Assembly (NCBI RefSeq): GCF_017654505.1
Contig: NC_054553.1
Coordinates: 9,436,621-9,500,620 of the forward strand
Origin: Polyodon spathula
Taxonomy: Eukaryota > Chordata > Actinopteri > Acipenseriformes > Polyodontidae
Length of the DNA stretch: 64,000 bases
Reading direction: 5' to 3'
The notes below the pieces were generated by a model. It made no database searches. It saw only the letters and a program-made list of their open reading frames with translations, and had not been told where the DNA came from. The translations under genes were made by a program, and so were the position numbers. How positions within the stretch are numbered: position 1 is the stretch's first letter; each line of letters opens with the position of its first letter. Shown piece by piece: positions 27,892-38,059 of this stretch.

Positions 27892-28945
27892 TACTAGCCC
27901 TTACGTTTCTATTTTGATATTTCCAAGGGAACTATTGATTGCGATAATACACACAATGTAGTCTAATAGTCACACTTCACAATAAGTGAATGTTCTTATT
28001 ATTAAGGGTGTAGCATAGTTTATAACATGGAGATGTTTGTAGTGTTCGTTTAAGGTGTTGAAACATTCAAGTCGCAACCATGTACAGTAAATGGAAAACT
28101 GCCATGATTTTGACTCTTAAAGATGCAGCTGATTGACAAGGTTTTAGGAGGATAGATGTTTCAGGGGTGTGTGAAGCATAGCTGTTATACATACTGCTAA
28201 TCCCTGTGGGCTTCATATTACAGTACATACTGTACTGGTGCATAGTAACAGCAAGACAGGCATTGGGCTTTCCCTAAATTAAGATGGGATATGGCTATTC
28301 AACTCTTTCTTGGATGTTCGACTGACATGTCAGAATGGCTGGTAAGTGTAAAAGAAATAAGCAAAAGTCAAAGAATACAATTATCAAACATTGTTGCACA
28401 AAATGCATCATGATATATTCCAGAATAAGAAAGTGTGTTTTGATTAACAAATTCCAATACTTATTCTAAACTTGGTCTCTACTTTGTCTTTACTGTTTAA
28501 AATGATGCATAATGTGAAAAGTAAATGCTTCAAAATATCATTTTTTCAATCAATGCTAATCTTGCATTTAAATTACGATATGAATAATTGTCAGTTTACT
28601 GCTGTGGACATTTATGCTGTATAGTCACTGAATATTGAAGTCTTTAAAAAGGTTTTGTATAAACTTTTTTTTTTTAAAGTAATGATACTGACTTGGTTTG
28701 AATTAAAATATATGTGTTACTTACAAATGATTTTCCATATTAATATTGAAAATGTATTTAATGTAACTAAACACATGTTTGTTTTTGTTTGTTTGTTTGT
28801 TTTTTTTATTTATTTGTTTTTTTTTGTGTAATACAGATTTTGTATTATAGGCCATAGACTTTAAATGTAAAACTCTTGTATAGCCTATTATTAATGTTTG
28901 TATAAATGCATGTTGTTCAGCACAACTAACCGAACTTGCAGCCTC

Positions 28946-28946
28946 A

Positions 28947-29014
<68 letters not shown>
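28946..29014. repeat. (ATT)n microsatellite
   Basis: About 23 ATT units; the poly-Leu open frame over it is an artefact. Confidence 0.98.
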
Positions 29015-29977
29015 GTTATTTTATTATTTTCTTTCTATAATTCTTTTAAGATGTCCCAGGGAAAACAGAGCTCCATCTTTTCTTCCACAGCACAGAACTG
29101 GAATGAATTGTTAGCATCAATTGGCATATTGTGCAATAAGTAATGGATATAGTTAACAAACAACATAACTGCACCGTATCATTTTAAATAAAGACTTTTG
29201 TTTGAATGTTTATAATATTATAATGTGTGTGTATTAAGTGAATTCTGCACCTGGCACTTCTACCGCAGCTTCAGACCAGCAGTCAGTGGCTTCTCGGAGC
29301 AGAGGCAGGGTATAGGGACCGGCAGATGTGTGCAGGAACATTGGGATGCTTAGCCTGGTAGTCTGCCTATAGAACTGCCAGTGCATGAAGCTGCTCAGGA
29401 ACCTCACGTGTATTTTACATATCCCCCTGTTCTCAATCTTATATTCATATAGGCCTAAGGATCAGACCATTTTTTAGTGTATTGTAGTGTAAGCCCCCAC
29501 ATTTCCACATAAATTTAGACTACTTTAATTAAATAAAACTTGAGGATGTTATATGATATCTATTTTTTAAGTAGTAAAGCTTGTACTTAATATAAGTTTT
29601 GTTTTATATATTTGCATGTGTGTGTGTTTGTGTGTGTGGTTTGGTACGGCTTTGCTGAGGAAGAACGTGCGATTTCGTCAATTAAACAGGATCTTGACTG
29701 CTGAAATCTTGTGAGACACAAGCAAGATTTCTGCTCCGGTTTACATGGGTTTTTACAGCTATTTTTATTGTAAGAAAGCGATTGACCCTGCCCTTAAAGT
29801 TGCGCTGACCAAAGGACGTTGTTTTGCTGTTTCATGATGTATTTGTGTAACAACGTCACATAGTCATGATGGCAGAGTTGATTTTCACATGCATGTAAAC
29901 CCAGCCAATGTGTTTCTTAAGGGGTTGCCCCAAAGGACTGCTACCATATGCTGCCTTTGAAAACAACATTTTGTAGA

Positions 29978-29978
<1 letters not shown>

Positions 29979-30050
<72 letters not shown>
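29979..30050. repeat. (TA)n microsatellite
   Basis: About 35 AT dinucleotides. Confidence 0.98.
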
Positions 30051-30052
<2 letters not shown>

Positions 30053-30559
30053 CTGATTTTTAACTTTAAAAATATCCCAATGTAAATTAAACAGGAGTCA
30101 CTATTCATATTATATGTCTGGTTGGAATGTAATTTGCTAATCCAGTAGTTTTGGAATCAAGCCTTTGATCTCACTTGCTGTTAAAAGCCAGGTCTGAATT
30201 CCCACAAAACCATGTGTTTGCATCCTTGGAATCCTTCCAGCCTGGCATATGCTCTAGCATGGTTGTTGAGGAGCTACAGCTGGTACATTTGTGATAATGT
30301 AAAAACATAAGATTATAAGAACATAGACATCACATCTGTGCTGGTTCAGTTCCTACAAACTTACATTAACATTAGTGTGCTGTTGTTTTGATCTATTAAT
30401 GAACAAGTAAGGGGTTACTAGGTCTACTATAAAACTGTCTCTAAGGCGATGGGGCATTGAGTGTGTGATCTTACTGCAATAATGAATATCAAATAAAACA
30501 AACAGTAAAAGCACATTTTGCAAAGCATACAATAGATAGAATGTCCTAGTTTTATTTCT

Positions 30560-30765
30560 GACAAAGAAAAATATGGATGCACTGGTATCATTTAGACTTG
30601 ACTATTGCAATGCCCTGGTCTTCAATATAATTCCAGAACCATATTGCTGCATGTTGATAATGCAGCTGCCAGACTTCTCTGCAAGCCCAAATACTCTGAT
30701 TATTTCATTCCAATCTTGCTTTTACTATGTCACTCCCTATAAAATGTTGTATAGATCCTAGAAAA
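30560..30765 (+). pseudogene. L2/CR1-like LINE reverse transcriptase fragment
   Basis: The plus-strand frame from 30573 reads DALVSFRLDYCNALVFNIIP and, after a frameshift, a DNAAARLL-like piece followed by KPKYSDYFIPILL. This matches the conserved RT-domain C-terminal block of L2/CR1-type non-LTR retrotransposons (S-R-L-D-Y-C-N-A-L, then Q-N-A-A-A-R-L-L, then the H-I-T-P-I-L block). Only about 60 residues remain and the reading frame is broken. Neither 5' nor 3' ends of the LINE are recognisable. I judge the clade only approximately. Confidence 0.8.
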
Positions 30766-31160
30766 TAATAACATAGTAAAGGAAGCTATTGTCCCTCTTA
30801 CCTGTGTAATTAATAAGGTTTGGACCTCCAAACACATCCTGGCATAATGGCCACTTAGTGATCACAATGGCTGCCCAAGAAAACCACTGTATTTATAGAA
30901 AACAATAAAATGAATAAAAAAAAAAGGTTTTGTTTTGTTCTAGCTTTTATTTAAGTTGAAAATGTGTTTGAGGGTAGAAGCTGGGTAATGGAAAATTGTT
31001 AAATATGTCCTTTTGATCAATTTAGTGTGTTAATCGAAATATATAAGTTTTTGCTTTATATGATTAATTCCTCTTTAAGAATACAAGATGCTGGGAATTA
31101 AGAATGGTATATAAAAACCCAAGCTGGGAAGGCGGAATTCAACTCTTAACAGACCCCAGC

Positions 31161-31715
31161 ATGACCAAGTTGACAGCTGGCAACGCTGAGGTTTATACTG
31201 CAACCTATGAGAAGGTTGCCGAAGCTGGCCAATAGTCTAAGGTTCAATGGGCTGTGTGTCTTGTGCCTTATTTGACTGAAAGGCTCAAAAAGCCTATAGT
31301 AACAAGGATATTCTGGAAGCTGATTATTATGAATACTTAAAATAAGACATTTTCCGACAGTATGACATTAGCATAGAAATATATGTGCGTACCATTATCG
31401 TGATACAAATGGGCCATGGGGAGATTGTGCTCTTCAAAATGAGCTGTTTTACAAGTGGATGAAGTTTGACACCAAAAACCTGGCACAAGTCCCAGAAATG
31501 CTGATCATGGAGCAGTTTCCGGAGACAATACCTGATGAGATACAGCTGTGGGCCAGAGAACATCATCCAGAGTCTGGAGCTAAAGCAATATCGCTTGCAA
31601 AATCCCCTAGTCCTAAAAAATAATCCTGAATGGGTAGTAGGGGTCACTAAAGAACAAACTGGGATGGGAATGCTATTCTTGTGAGAAAGATAGAAATATT
31701 GCTTGCCACTGTAAA
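31161..31715 (+). pseudogene. Gag remnant with SCAN-like region and degenerate zinc knuckle
   Basis: Gag would assemble the particle that packages the element's RNA. From the ATG at 31161 the frame reads MTKLTAGNAEVYTATYEKVA and then hits a stop; homology resumes with QWAVCLVPYLTERL. A stretch at 31400-31615 reads LAQVPEMLIMEQFPETIPDE and then IQLWAREHHPESGAKAISLA, close to the SCAN-related capsid region of vertebrate Ty3/gypsy elements. At 31670-31712 there is CYSCEKDRNIACHC, a CCHC knuckle in which His has become Asn. Multiple stops rule out function. The long minus-strand frame 31842-31327 is the antisense of this region. Confidence 0.85.
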
Positions 31716-31839
31716 GATATTGGGAGTCATAAAGCAAGGCAACCCTCAACAAATTTTGTCTATGAGACTGGTAATACTCTGAGATATATGTGAGAAGAAA
31801 ATAAGACACAACATCTAAAATTATCAATACACAACTTAT

Positions 31840-32135
31840 CACCTGTGTCCATGGAGAAATGGGCGTTTAACAAACCAAAAAGTTTCCATCGTGTGGGCTG
31901 TACCAGAGTTGCTCTATTCATTGATTTTGAAAAGGGATGTACCTGGATTTGCAACACTCTTGTACGAAACATGAGACATAAACTCTGTTCTCACTGTATC
32001 AGACAGGTCACAGACTAAGAAACAATTAAAAGAGGTGAAAAGAGTAGATGCTCTGGGAGATATATCTTGTTTCCCCCCTGATTTGTTTGACGGGAAAGGT
32101 AGGAGGTGTCTGTCTAAAAAAGAAAAAAAATGCGA
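31840..32135 (+). pseudogene. Retroviral-type protease C-terminal remnant and pol spacer
   Basis: The piece ITCVHGEMGVYQTK and then ELLYSLILKRDVPGFATLL (31909-31965) align by eye with the C-terminal part of the aspartic protease of this group (C-V-H-G-D, then L-P-Y-P-V-I-L-G-R-D-W-P-G-F). The active-site DSG region upstream is not recognisable. FPPDLFDGKGRRCLSKKEKK at about 32070-32130 matches the charged spacer that follows in related elements. Homology stops near 32200. Confidence 0.6.
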
Positions 32136-32199
32136 CATTTGAAAACCTAAATTAAAAAACCTAAACCTGATATTGTTGCCATGCAAAAAATGATGTGAT

Positions 32200-32502
32200 G
32201 CTAAAACATTTGTATGTTGAAGCTGAGCAAGTTAAAATGGAACCAGGTGACAAGAAGCCAATTTGACGGTTTGAGGTTTTCAAATTAAAACTACTCTGCG
32301 TGTCTAAAAGTTATGCGGTTGTCCGTTTATGACTTTTCCTAAATACACGTATTAAATACTCTGACAGCGTTTGAAAGGCAGGATCACGCAAATAAAAGGA
32401 AGTTATAACCCGCCCACCTAGAACCACGAAAACAGTCATTTTGACTTCCTTTTACAATAAGTGTTTTTATTTTGAATATAATGTACAATATTCAATTGTT
32501 TT

Positions 32503-32536
<34 letters not shown>

Positions 32537-33100
32537 AGCCTGTTGTTATCGCTACCAAAGCGCAAAGCAGCAGGCTGCTGAATCTCAACCTGGATTCAGT
32601 GCTGCACCAACACACACAAGAGAAAACATGTTACTTTTGTTTTAAATTAAAAAATACTTTTGTTTTTACAGTTTGTATATAGATATACCTATTTACACAC
32701 TTGTTTCTTTTAAAGGGTTTATTTCATTATAGTTTTTTTAAGTAATGATTTATATGTGGTAAGTTAGAAAATAAACCTGTTTATGTTTAATTGTTCATTT
32801 AAATACAGAGTTTCGGTTGTGCAGATGTTTGATATGACATGCATGAATAAAACTTTTGAGTTTTATCCAATAGTTTGTCTTTCATTTTAAAATTGATGTT
32901 GTTTAAATTGTAACCGTCATGATGACTAGTGTTAAAGGAAAGAGTGTTATGTAGAATGTGTGCACATTCCCAAACTATGATAAAAGTGCAGCAGATGTTA
33001 GCTCCCAAGTGTTTCCATAGTGTGATTATGCAGTTAGCTCACCAGGTGCCATTAGCAGGCATTTAAGTAGAGAGAAAACACTGGCAAGAATATGATGTAG
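32200..33100. other. Non-homologous segment interrupting the gypsy element
   Basis: About 0.9 kb where protease and most of integrase would be expected. It contains a (TA)n(CA)n tract (32501-32536) and a small inverted repeat (AAAAGGAAGT at 32394 against ACTTCCTTTT at 32444). I cannot tell whether it is an insertion with deletion of integrase or very old integrase sequence. Confidence 0.45.
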
Positions 33101-33142
33101 ATTTTTCTGGTCAGGAATACATAAGGATGTATTGTGAATCTG

Positions 33143-33350
33143 TATTATGAGTTTTGTGAATCCGGCCCAGAATGCCAGAAAGGTTTACCTTGCCAACCAC
33201 CTTAAGCCATGGAAGAATAGAAAAGCATGGTCAGTAGCTCAAATATTGTCAGAAGTGAGACCAGCTGTGGCTGAGGAGGCCAATGCCAGATTAAGTGGGG
33301 TTGAGGGTAAACTAGAGGCAACTGAGTTTGGAGCATTGTGTGAAACTTGA
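33143..33350 (+). pseudogene. Integrase C-terminal remnant upstream of RT
   Basis: YYEFCESGPECQK followed, after a frameshift, by KVYLANHLKPWKNRKAW corresponds to the integrase tail pattern N-Y-E-V-x-x-P-G then V-Y-H-V-N-L-L-K-P-W of this group. The frame continues without a gap into SEVRPAVAEEANARLSGVEG and EFGALCET, which is the linker leading into the reverse transcriptase. The integrase zinc-binding and DDE parts are not visible in front of it. Confidence 0.7.
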
Positions 33351-34340
33351 TAACTGTCTGAGTGAAAATCAGGCAGTTTTTCAAAACACTCCTTGCCAAA
33401 CTTCTTGCGTGAGCATTTCATAGAAAAAATAAATAAATGCACCAGACCTTTTAGGACAGTGGCTAGGTTTAAATCTTTGGTGGCAAAAGAAAGTTAAAAG
33501 AGAACGTTCAGACTGTGTCACTGTGCACTCTAATAGTGCATGGAGTGCCCTGTGGTGCAGGATGGACAAGTGCATCTGGATGATTAGGAAAACCAATACA
33601 TCTTCCAATTTGACACATACCCCATGCTTTGCATAGATGACTTGAGAGGCAGGATTGGAGGGGCTCAGTATATCTCCAAGCTTGACCTTTTCAGAGGACA
33701 TCTGGATAAGAAATCTCAACAGCTAAATGTCTCTTTGAATTTGTTACAATGCCCTCTCATCTCCACGGACCACTCCCCTCGTTTCAGAGGCTTATGTCCC
33801 CAGCAGCATACAGCAACAGGGAAGCAGGACGTGGGGGTGTTGGGGGTGCAGGGGGTGCAGCCACATCCCCACATGCCGAGGGAGGGTGTGTGGTGACGGT
33901 TCGACCGTCTTTTCTCGTTAACTTTAGTTTATGAATGAGCATTTGCACTGCCTGCAAGAAAGTCATGAATCAACGTTTCAGCCAATTAGCATTGCCTTGT
34001 GCGTTCTGTCATTTAGTGTTTCAACCAATTAGCATTAAGCACTGCTATGCAAGGGCAATGTTCATTGTTCCAACCTATCACAGACAGCATTTACTTACAT
34101 CTCACACACCTAAAAGCAATGTTGTCAGCAATTGTTGAGGCTGGGTTGACTATTAATCCCCAGCAATGTGCTTTAGCATGGCAGGGGGCTTGTTATCTTG
34201 GTTATGTCTTAGGAAAACGGCAAGTAAAAACAGAAGTATCAAAGATAAAATACAGACTTGATACCCCTATGCCTAAAGTTAAAAATGATGTCAGGTCAAT
34301 TATAGGTCTTTGGGAATATTATCGAAGTCATTCCTAACTT
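33350..34340 (+). pseudogene. Reverse transcriptase remnant
   Basis: RT would copy the element's RNA. Recognisable pieces are SENQAVFQNTPCQTSCVS (N-terminal, compare D-V-F-S-x-x-P-G-R-T), QFDTYPMLCIDDLRGRIGGA and QYISKLDLFRGH (33607-33702, motif A with the catalytic Asp in L-D-L), LDKKSQ, then PSHLHGPLPSFQRLMSPAAY (33749-33810; compare P-F-G-L-H-G-A-P-A-T-F-Q-R-L-M-D). The YIDD catalytic box is lost in the interrupted segment 33830-34080. Homology resumes with HLTHLKAMLSAIVEAGLTIN and LGYVLGKRQVKTEVSKI up to RSIIGLWEYYRSHS at 34337, the thumb region. Several stops and frameshifts. Confidence 0.88.
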
Positions 34341-34416
34341 TTCACAGAATACTGTGACTTTCACTAAACTCCTAAAGAACTGTGGAAGAAATACTCTTAA
34401 ATGGTCTACCAAAGTG

Positions 34417-34451
<35 letters not shown>

Positions 34452-34856
34452 AAACAAATATTGTGTTCAGTGCTGGTACTACAAAGCCCAGACTTCACAC
34501 AAAAAAAAAAAAAAAAATTCAAACTGATGCGTTGGAGGTAGGTCTGGGAGCAACAATGAGCCAATACATTGAGGATATTAACCTAAATATAAGTAGGAAG
34601 CTGTTTCCAAGGGAACAGCACTACACTGTAATTGAGAAAAAAAAGGGTATGGGCCCTCAAAGTTTTGAGATTCGTCTTGCTAAGGAGAGAATTCACATTA
34701 GTGTCTGATCACCATCCCTTGACAGGACAGATGAAATTAAGGATGAAGGGCAAGAATGCTATGATTACACAATGGTATTTAACTTTAAAGAACTTCAAGT
34801 TCCAGATTAAACACAGATCTGGCAGCCAGCAGAGCAATGCAGATTACACTATGTAA
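34340..34856 (+). pseudogene. RNase H remnant with two expanded poly(A) tracts
   Basis: RNase H would degrade the RNA strand during reverse transcription. QTDALEVGLGATMSQYIEDI (from about 34519; its first Asp is the catalytic D of T-D-A-S) is followed by ISRKLFPREQHYTVIEKKK; then, in another frame, LRREFTLVSDHHPLTG, MITQWYLTLKNFKFQIKHRS and GSQQSNADY, the standard end of this domain. A-runs at 34420-34449 and 34500-34517 interrupt the connection to RT and are longer than a coding sequence would tolerate. Broken by frameshifts. Confidence 0.88.
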
Positions 34857-35145
34857 CACAATTTTTGTTCCTGGGTAGTAAGTGTTATTTCCTAATTGCT
34901 TATGCCTCAAAAGTATAGAAAATGGCTATTATTCCCCACAAACTTTGCTTTTGTGACCAGGACAGTGATGTTTTGAAATATCACTATTTCCAATGAGAAA
35001 ACGGGAGCTTTTGTGTCTTTTCGTTCACATTAAGTCAGAACAACATATGAATCCAAATGAACATGTATTTATACTAAAGTAATACAAAAATGACACAAAA
35101 GATTTAGAAGTGAGTAGTTTTTCAAGATTTACGATTATACTGTAA
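34850..35145. repeat. Insertion between RNase H and the 3' leader, probably a dispersed repeat
   Basis: Starts near TGTAACACAATTTTTGTTCC and ends near ATACTGTAAATTTAAATT. It has no coding potential. From memory its middle part (TGGCTATTATTCCCCACAAA onwards) resembles a high-copy repeat seen in fish genomes; this is unverified. No clear target duplication is visible. Confidence 0.4.
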
Positions 35146-35445
35146 ATTTAAATTGGGGGCTCTGACATCAACCCCGCCCACCACCATCCACCAAAACAGC
35201 CCACCCAAGGGACATAATTGGACTCTTGGGATGGAAGGGGGAAGGGGGGAGTTGGCCGATTGCGGCCGGTGTACGTTGTACATGGGGAAGGTGTGTGGCA
35301 GAGCAAAGCTCTGCCGTTTAGAAATTGGCAGGGATGGGGTTAATTTCCCCTACCTGTCTGGGTTTATTATGTTCAGGTGGCTGGGGTTGATTAGTTGATT
35401 AAATGATTAACTTAATTAATGATCAATCATTGCCCAGCCACCTGA

Positions 35446-35454
35446 CATAAAAGG
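35446..35454 (+). promoter_or_regulatory. TATA-like box of the LTR
   Basis: CATAAAAGG, about 220 bases before AATAAA, at the position expected for the LTR promoter. Confidence 0.55.
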
Positions 35455-35668
35455 AAGCCTCTACTTCTCATTTGGGAGGAGGGAGCTGAGGAAGCAGGTC
35501 GTTGGTCGTTGCTCGTTGGTCGTTGGTCGTTTTTCTGAATTTTCTAAATCCAGTGAAGGCATTGCCCAGCCAGGAAATCTTTATTTTTGTATGTTTTTTG
35601 TGTTTTGTTATTTGTGTTTTAAATATCTTTATTTTGCCCTTGTGCACTTTTATTTTGTGTTAATTTAT

Positions 35669-35674
35669 AATAAA
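35669..35674 (+). promoter_or_regulatory. LTR polyadenylation signal
   Basis: AATAAA followed within 20 bases by a T-rich stretch; 63 bases remain to the LTR end. Confidence 0.6.
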
Positions 35675-36760
35675 AGTATATATTTTTTTGAACTGCAGTC
35701 TGTCTCTGGGCCTCTATCCACTCGCCAGCCTGTCACATCATGAAAAATGTTTGACTTTTTTTTTTTATTATTATTATCATCTTTAGGATGAGAAATAATT
35801 CCAAACTAATAACAAAACGTTTGTTGTACAAATGTTTCTACTATGTCCAGTGGAAACTATTGTTTTAAAGTGCTACCCAGAATACCCTCCTTTTAATGAA
35901 CATTGAACATGAAGCAGAATCATTCAGCTTGAGTTTGGGATCAGAACAATTTAAATAACACTAACACAGATTAGGTTTTTATTTGAAATTGAAGAAAAAA
36001 AAATGCAATAGAATGTCAATGACATTCTCATGACTTACAAATGCCTCTTCCTATTCTTTTCGTAAGGCATTTTTTTAGCACAAACACTTTACATCACCAA
36101 GTTACATAGACAAACATGCATTGTGGATAACCTCTGGATCACTCAATTACAATTCCCCTGTAGACATTTAAACCCCAAGGCTCATCTCAGTACAACAGAT
36201 TTGTAGTTTTTTTCTGTCAACACGTTTCAATCAAACAATATTTATCAGACATTAAGTATAACTGATAGTCTGCAAATCACTCTTGGTTAGCAAGAAAGTT
36301 ACCAACAAGGAATATTGTACTAGTATTATTTACAAAGCTGTTAACTCAAGCTTTTATTCAGTATGGAAAATTCTGAATAGGTTTTTCTACTTATATTGCA
36401 ACTTGTTAGGATGGGGCAAGGTGTTTAGAGTTAAAAATACTGGTTATTTTCGCTGGAGCTACTTTCCTGTGTAACTCTCATAGATATGTTCCAGTGAACA
36501 TGGGAACACAGCGTCATGTTATTAGTAACTGGGTAAGACCTAAATGAAGCCCCGAAATGGCTCACATTGGGTCCTATTTCCTAAAATACTGGAGGGGAAC
36601 GAGTTTGGCTTCATCTGAGTCAATAAGGTTTAGAAAGAAATGATATAAAGAGAAAAACTGCAATATAATGCTGTTATGCCAATTTGAGATTAGAAACTAA
36701 CAATTGTGTACTTAATCGTTTCTGCTGAACCAACTGCTGTCTTCAAACAATTAAAAAAAA

Positions 36761-36763
<3 letters not shown>

Positions 36764-36795
<32 letters not shown>
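36764..36795. repeat. poly(T) tract in an A9-GC-T context
   Basis: A run of 32 T preceded by nine A and GC, so that A9 and the first T residues are self-complementary. Confidence 0.93.
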
Positions 36796-36799
<4 letters not shown>

Positions 36800-38022
36800 A
36801 TTCCTCAAGCTCTGTAAATGTTGGTCCGTAGACAAGTAAATGGTAGTTCACTGATTACAGACACCAAGGCAGCATTGTTTCTTTTGTTATTTTTCAGTTT
36901 CAGTACCACTTCATAACAAGTGTCAGCAATTTAAATGCAAATGCAAGAAACTAACTGTAATTTCCTTCCAGCCAGCTCATTTTTAATTAAAAAGTACATG
37001 AAAGTGCATGATTAGTATTAAACCCAAACCCCAATACATTAATTTGTCATTAACAAGCACTTGTTTTAAGATACATTTCTTCTTGATAATACATGCACTA
37101 CAAAACCACAATATAAAAACATTCTTTATTTTCACATTTCCTCTGTTTCAAGAACACAAATGCAAACACTAAAGTTGACAGTTTTGTACACTTTTAGCTA
37201 TAACCTGCATATAAGTATAATACCTGTATATTTTATTAAATAATAAAAAAAAAAATCATTATGTACTTTTCCTTGTATATGTCCACTGCAGTATACCATT
37301 GTAAAGACATAGCCACATTTAGTAAAACATTGAAATCAGAGTAAAGTGCAGGCAAGCAAGGGGTATTACACATGCACGATAAATCATTGAAAACTAAAAT
37401 ATGGTTAACCGTGTTAAAGCATCACCACATTCATATCAAGGCTTTGATCAGGTAAAAAGGTAAGGCAAGCTACAATATTGTATGCACTGAAAGGGACGGG
37501 GAAGTGGAGGGAGGGGATGTCATGGTGTTTGATAAACAACTAAAATTCAGAATTAACTACTCATGTGTTATAATTGTGTGATACATGTATGTATATTTGA
37601 TATTGTTTATATGTATTATATAAAAATAAAAATAAATCTTTGCCGTGTTTCTGTGGTAGGTAACATATGTCTTTATTAAAAAGTGAATGTTTAACATTCA
37701 ATTAGTATTATACTTCACTACAGCATTTTCAATATATTAGTCTTCTCACTCCCAAAGGTGAAGGGTTTGTAATGCAAGACCTTCAAAAATAATGACACAT
37801 TGTATTGATTGTTTCAGGGTTTGATTGAAGATATTTACATTGTGTGGCCCCTGGGTGATGCACACTCATGTGCACATATTGCAAAGAATCTGGGAACGAT
37901 TCAGCCAGATCTTTGGGTTTGATATGTGTGCTTATTATTTAGAAGTGCCAGGGGAACTCTGATGCCCACCCCACAGGTAAGATGATACTCTTGCTTTTTA
38001 TAATTGATATTTTCTAAACAAT

Positions 38023-38023
<1 letters not shown>

Positions 38024-38055
<32 letters not shown>
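38024..38055. repeat. poly(T) tract
   Basis: Thirty-two T followed by AAGAAT, as at the 36.8 kb tract. Confidence 0.95.

Positions 38056-38059
<4 letters not shown>

Larger units (their letters stand above)
27962..30560. other. AT-rich DNA with microsatellites and one unassigned GC-richer patch
   Basis: Contains (ATT)n at 28.95-29.01 kb and (TA)n at 29.98-30.05 kb. A patch at about 29225-29410 is richer in G and C and is open for 57 codons on the minus strand, ending just before 29233; I cannot name it. Confidence 0.5.
31161..35737 (+). mobile_element. Gmr1-like Ty3/gypsy LTR retrotransposon, decayed, 3' LTR present
   Basis: A series of plus-strand homologies in order: gag (31161-31620), zinc knuckle (31670-31712), protease tail (31840-31965), integrase C-terminus (33143-33228), reverse transcriptase (33290-34340), RNase H (34510-34856), a 3' leader (about 35146-35291) and a 3' LTR (35292-35737). 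The integrase tail lies before RT, the order known for Gmr1-like elements and opposite to standard Ty3/gypsy. Non-homologous segments at about 32200-33100, 33830-34080 and 34850-35145 look like insertions or replacement. No 5' LTR is recognisable upstream of gag. Every coding part has stops and frameshifts. Confidence 0.85.
35292..35737 (+). repeat. 3' LTR of the Gmr1-like element
   Basis: A 446-bp unit that begins TGTGTGGCAGAGCAAAGCTC and ends CGCCAGCCTGTCACA, i.e. TG...CA. A purine-rich stretch (ATGGGGAAGG) precedes it and fits a polypurine tract; a longer one (GGAAGGGGGAAGGGGGGAG) lies at about 35235. Inside are a TATA-like CATAAAAGG at 35446-35454 and AATAAA at 35669-35674, placed as expected for U3-R-U5. 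A tandem (TCGTTGG)n-type array at 35497-35531 lies just after the presumed start site. Confidence 0.8.

Noticed and set aside
28898..29143. Poly-Leu open frame
   Set aside because: Translation of an (ATT)n microsatellite with no protein-like flanks.
31327..31842. 171-codon minus-strand frame, one of the longest in the window
   Set aside because: It is antisense to the gag remnant, whose plus-strand homology (MEQF, PESGA, zinc knuckle) explains the sequence.
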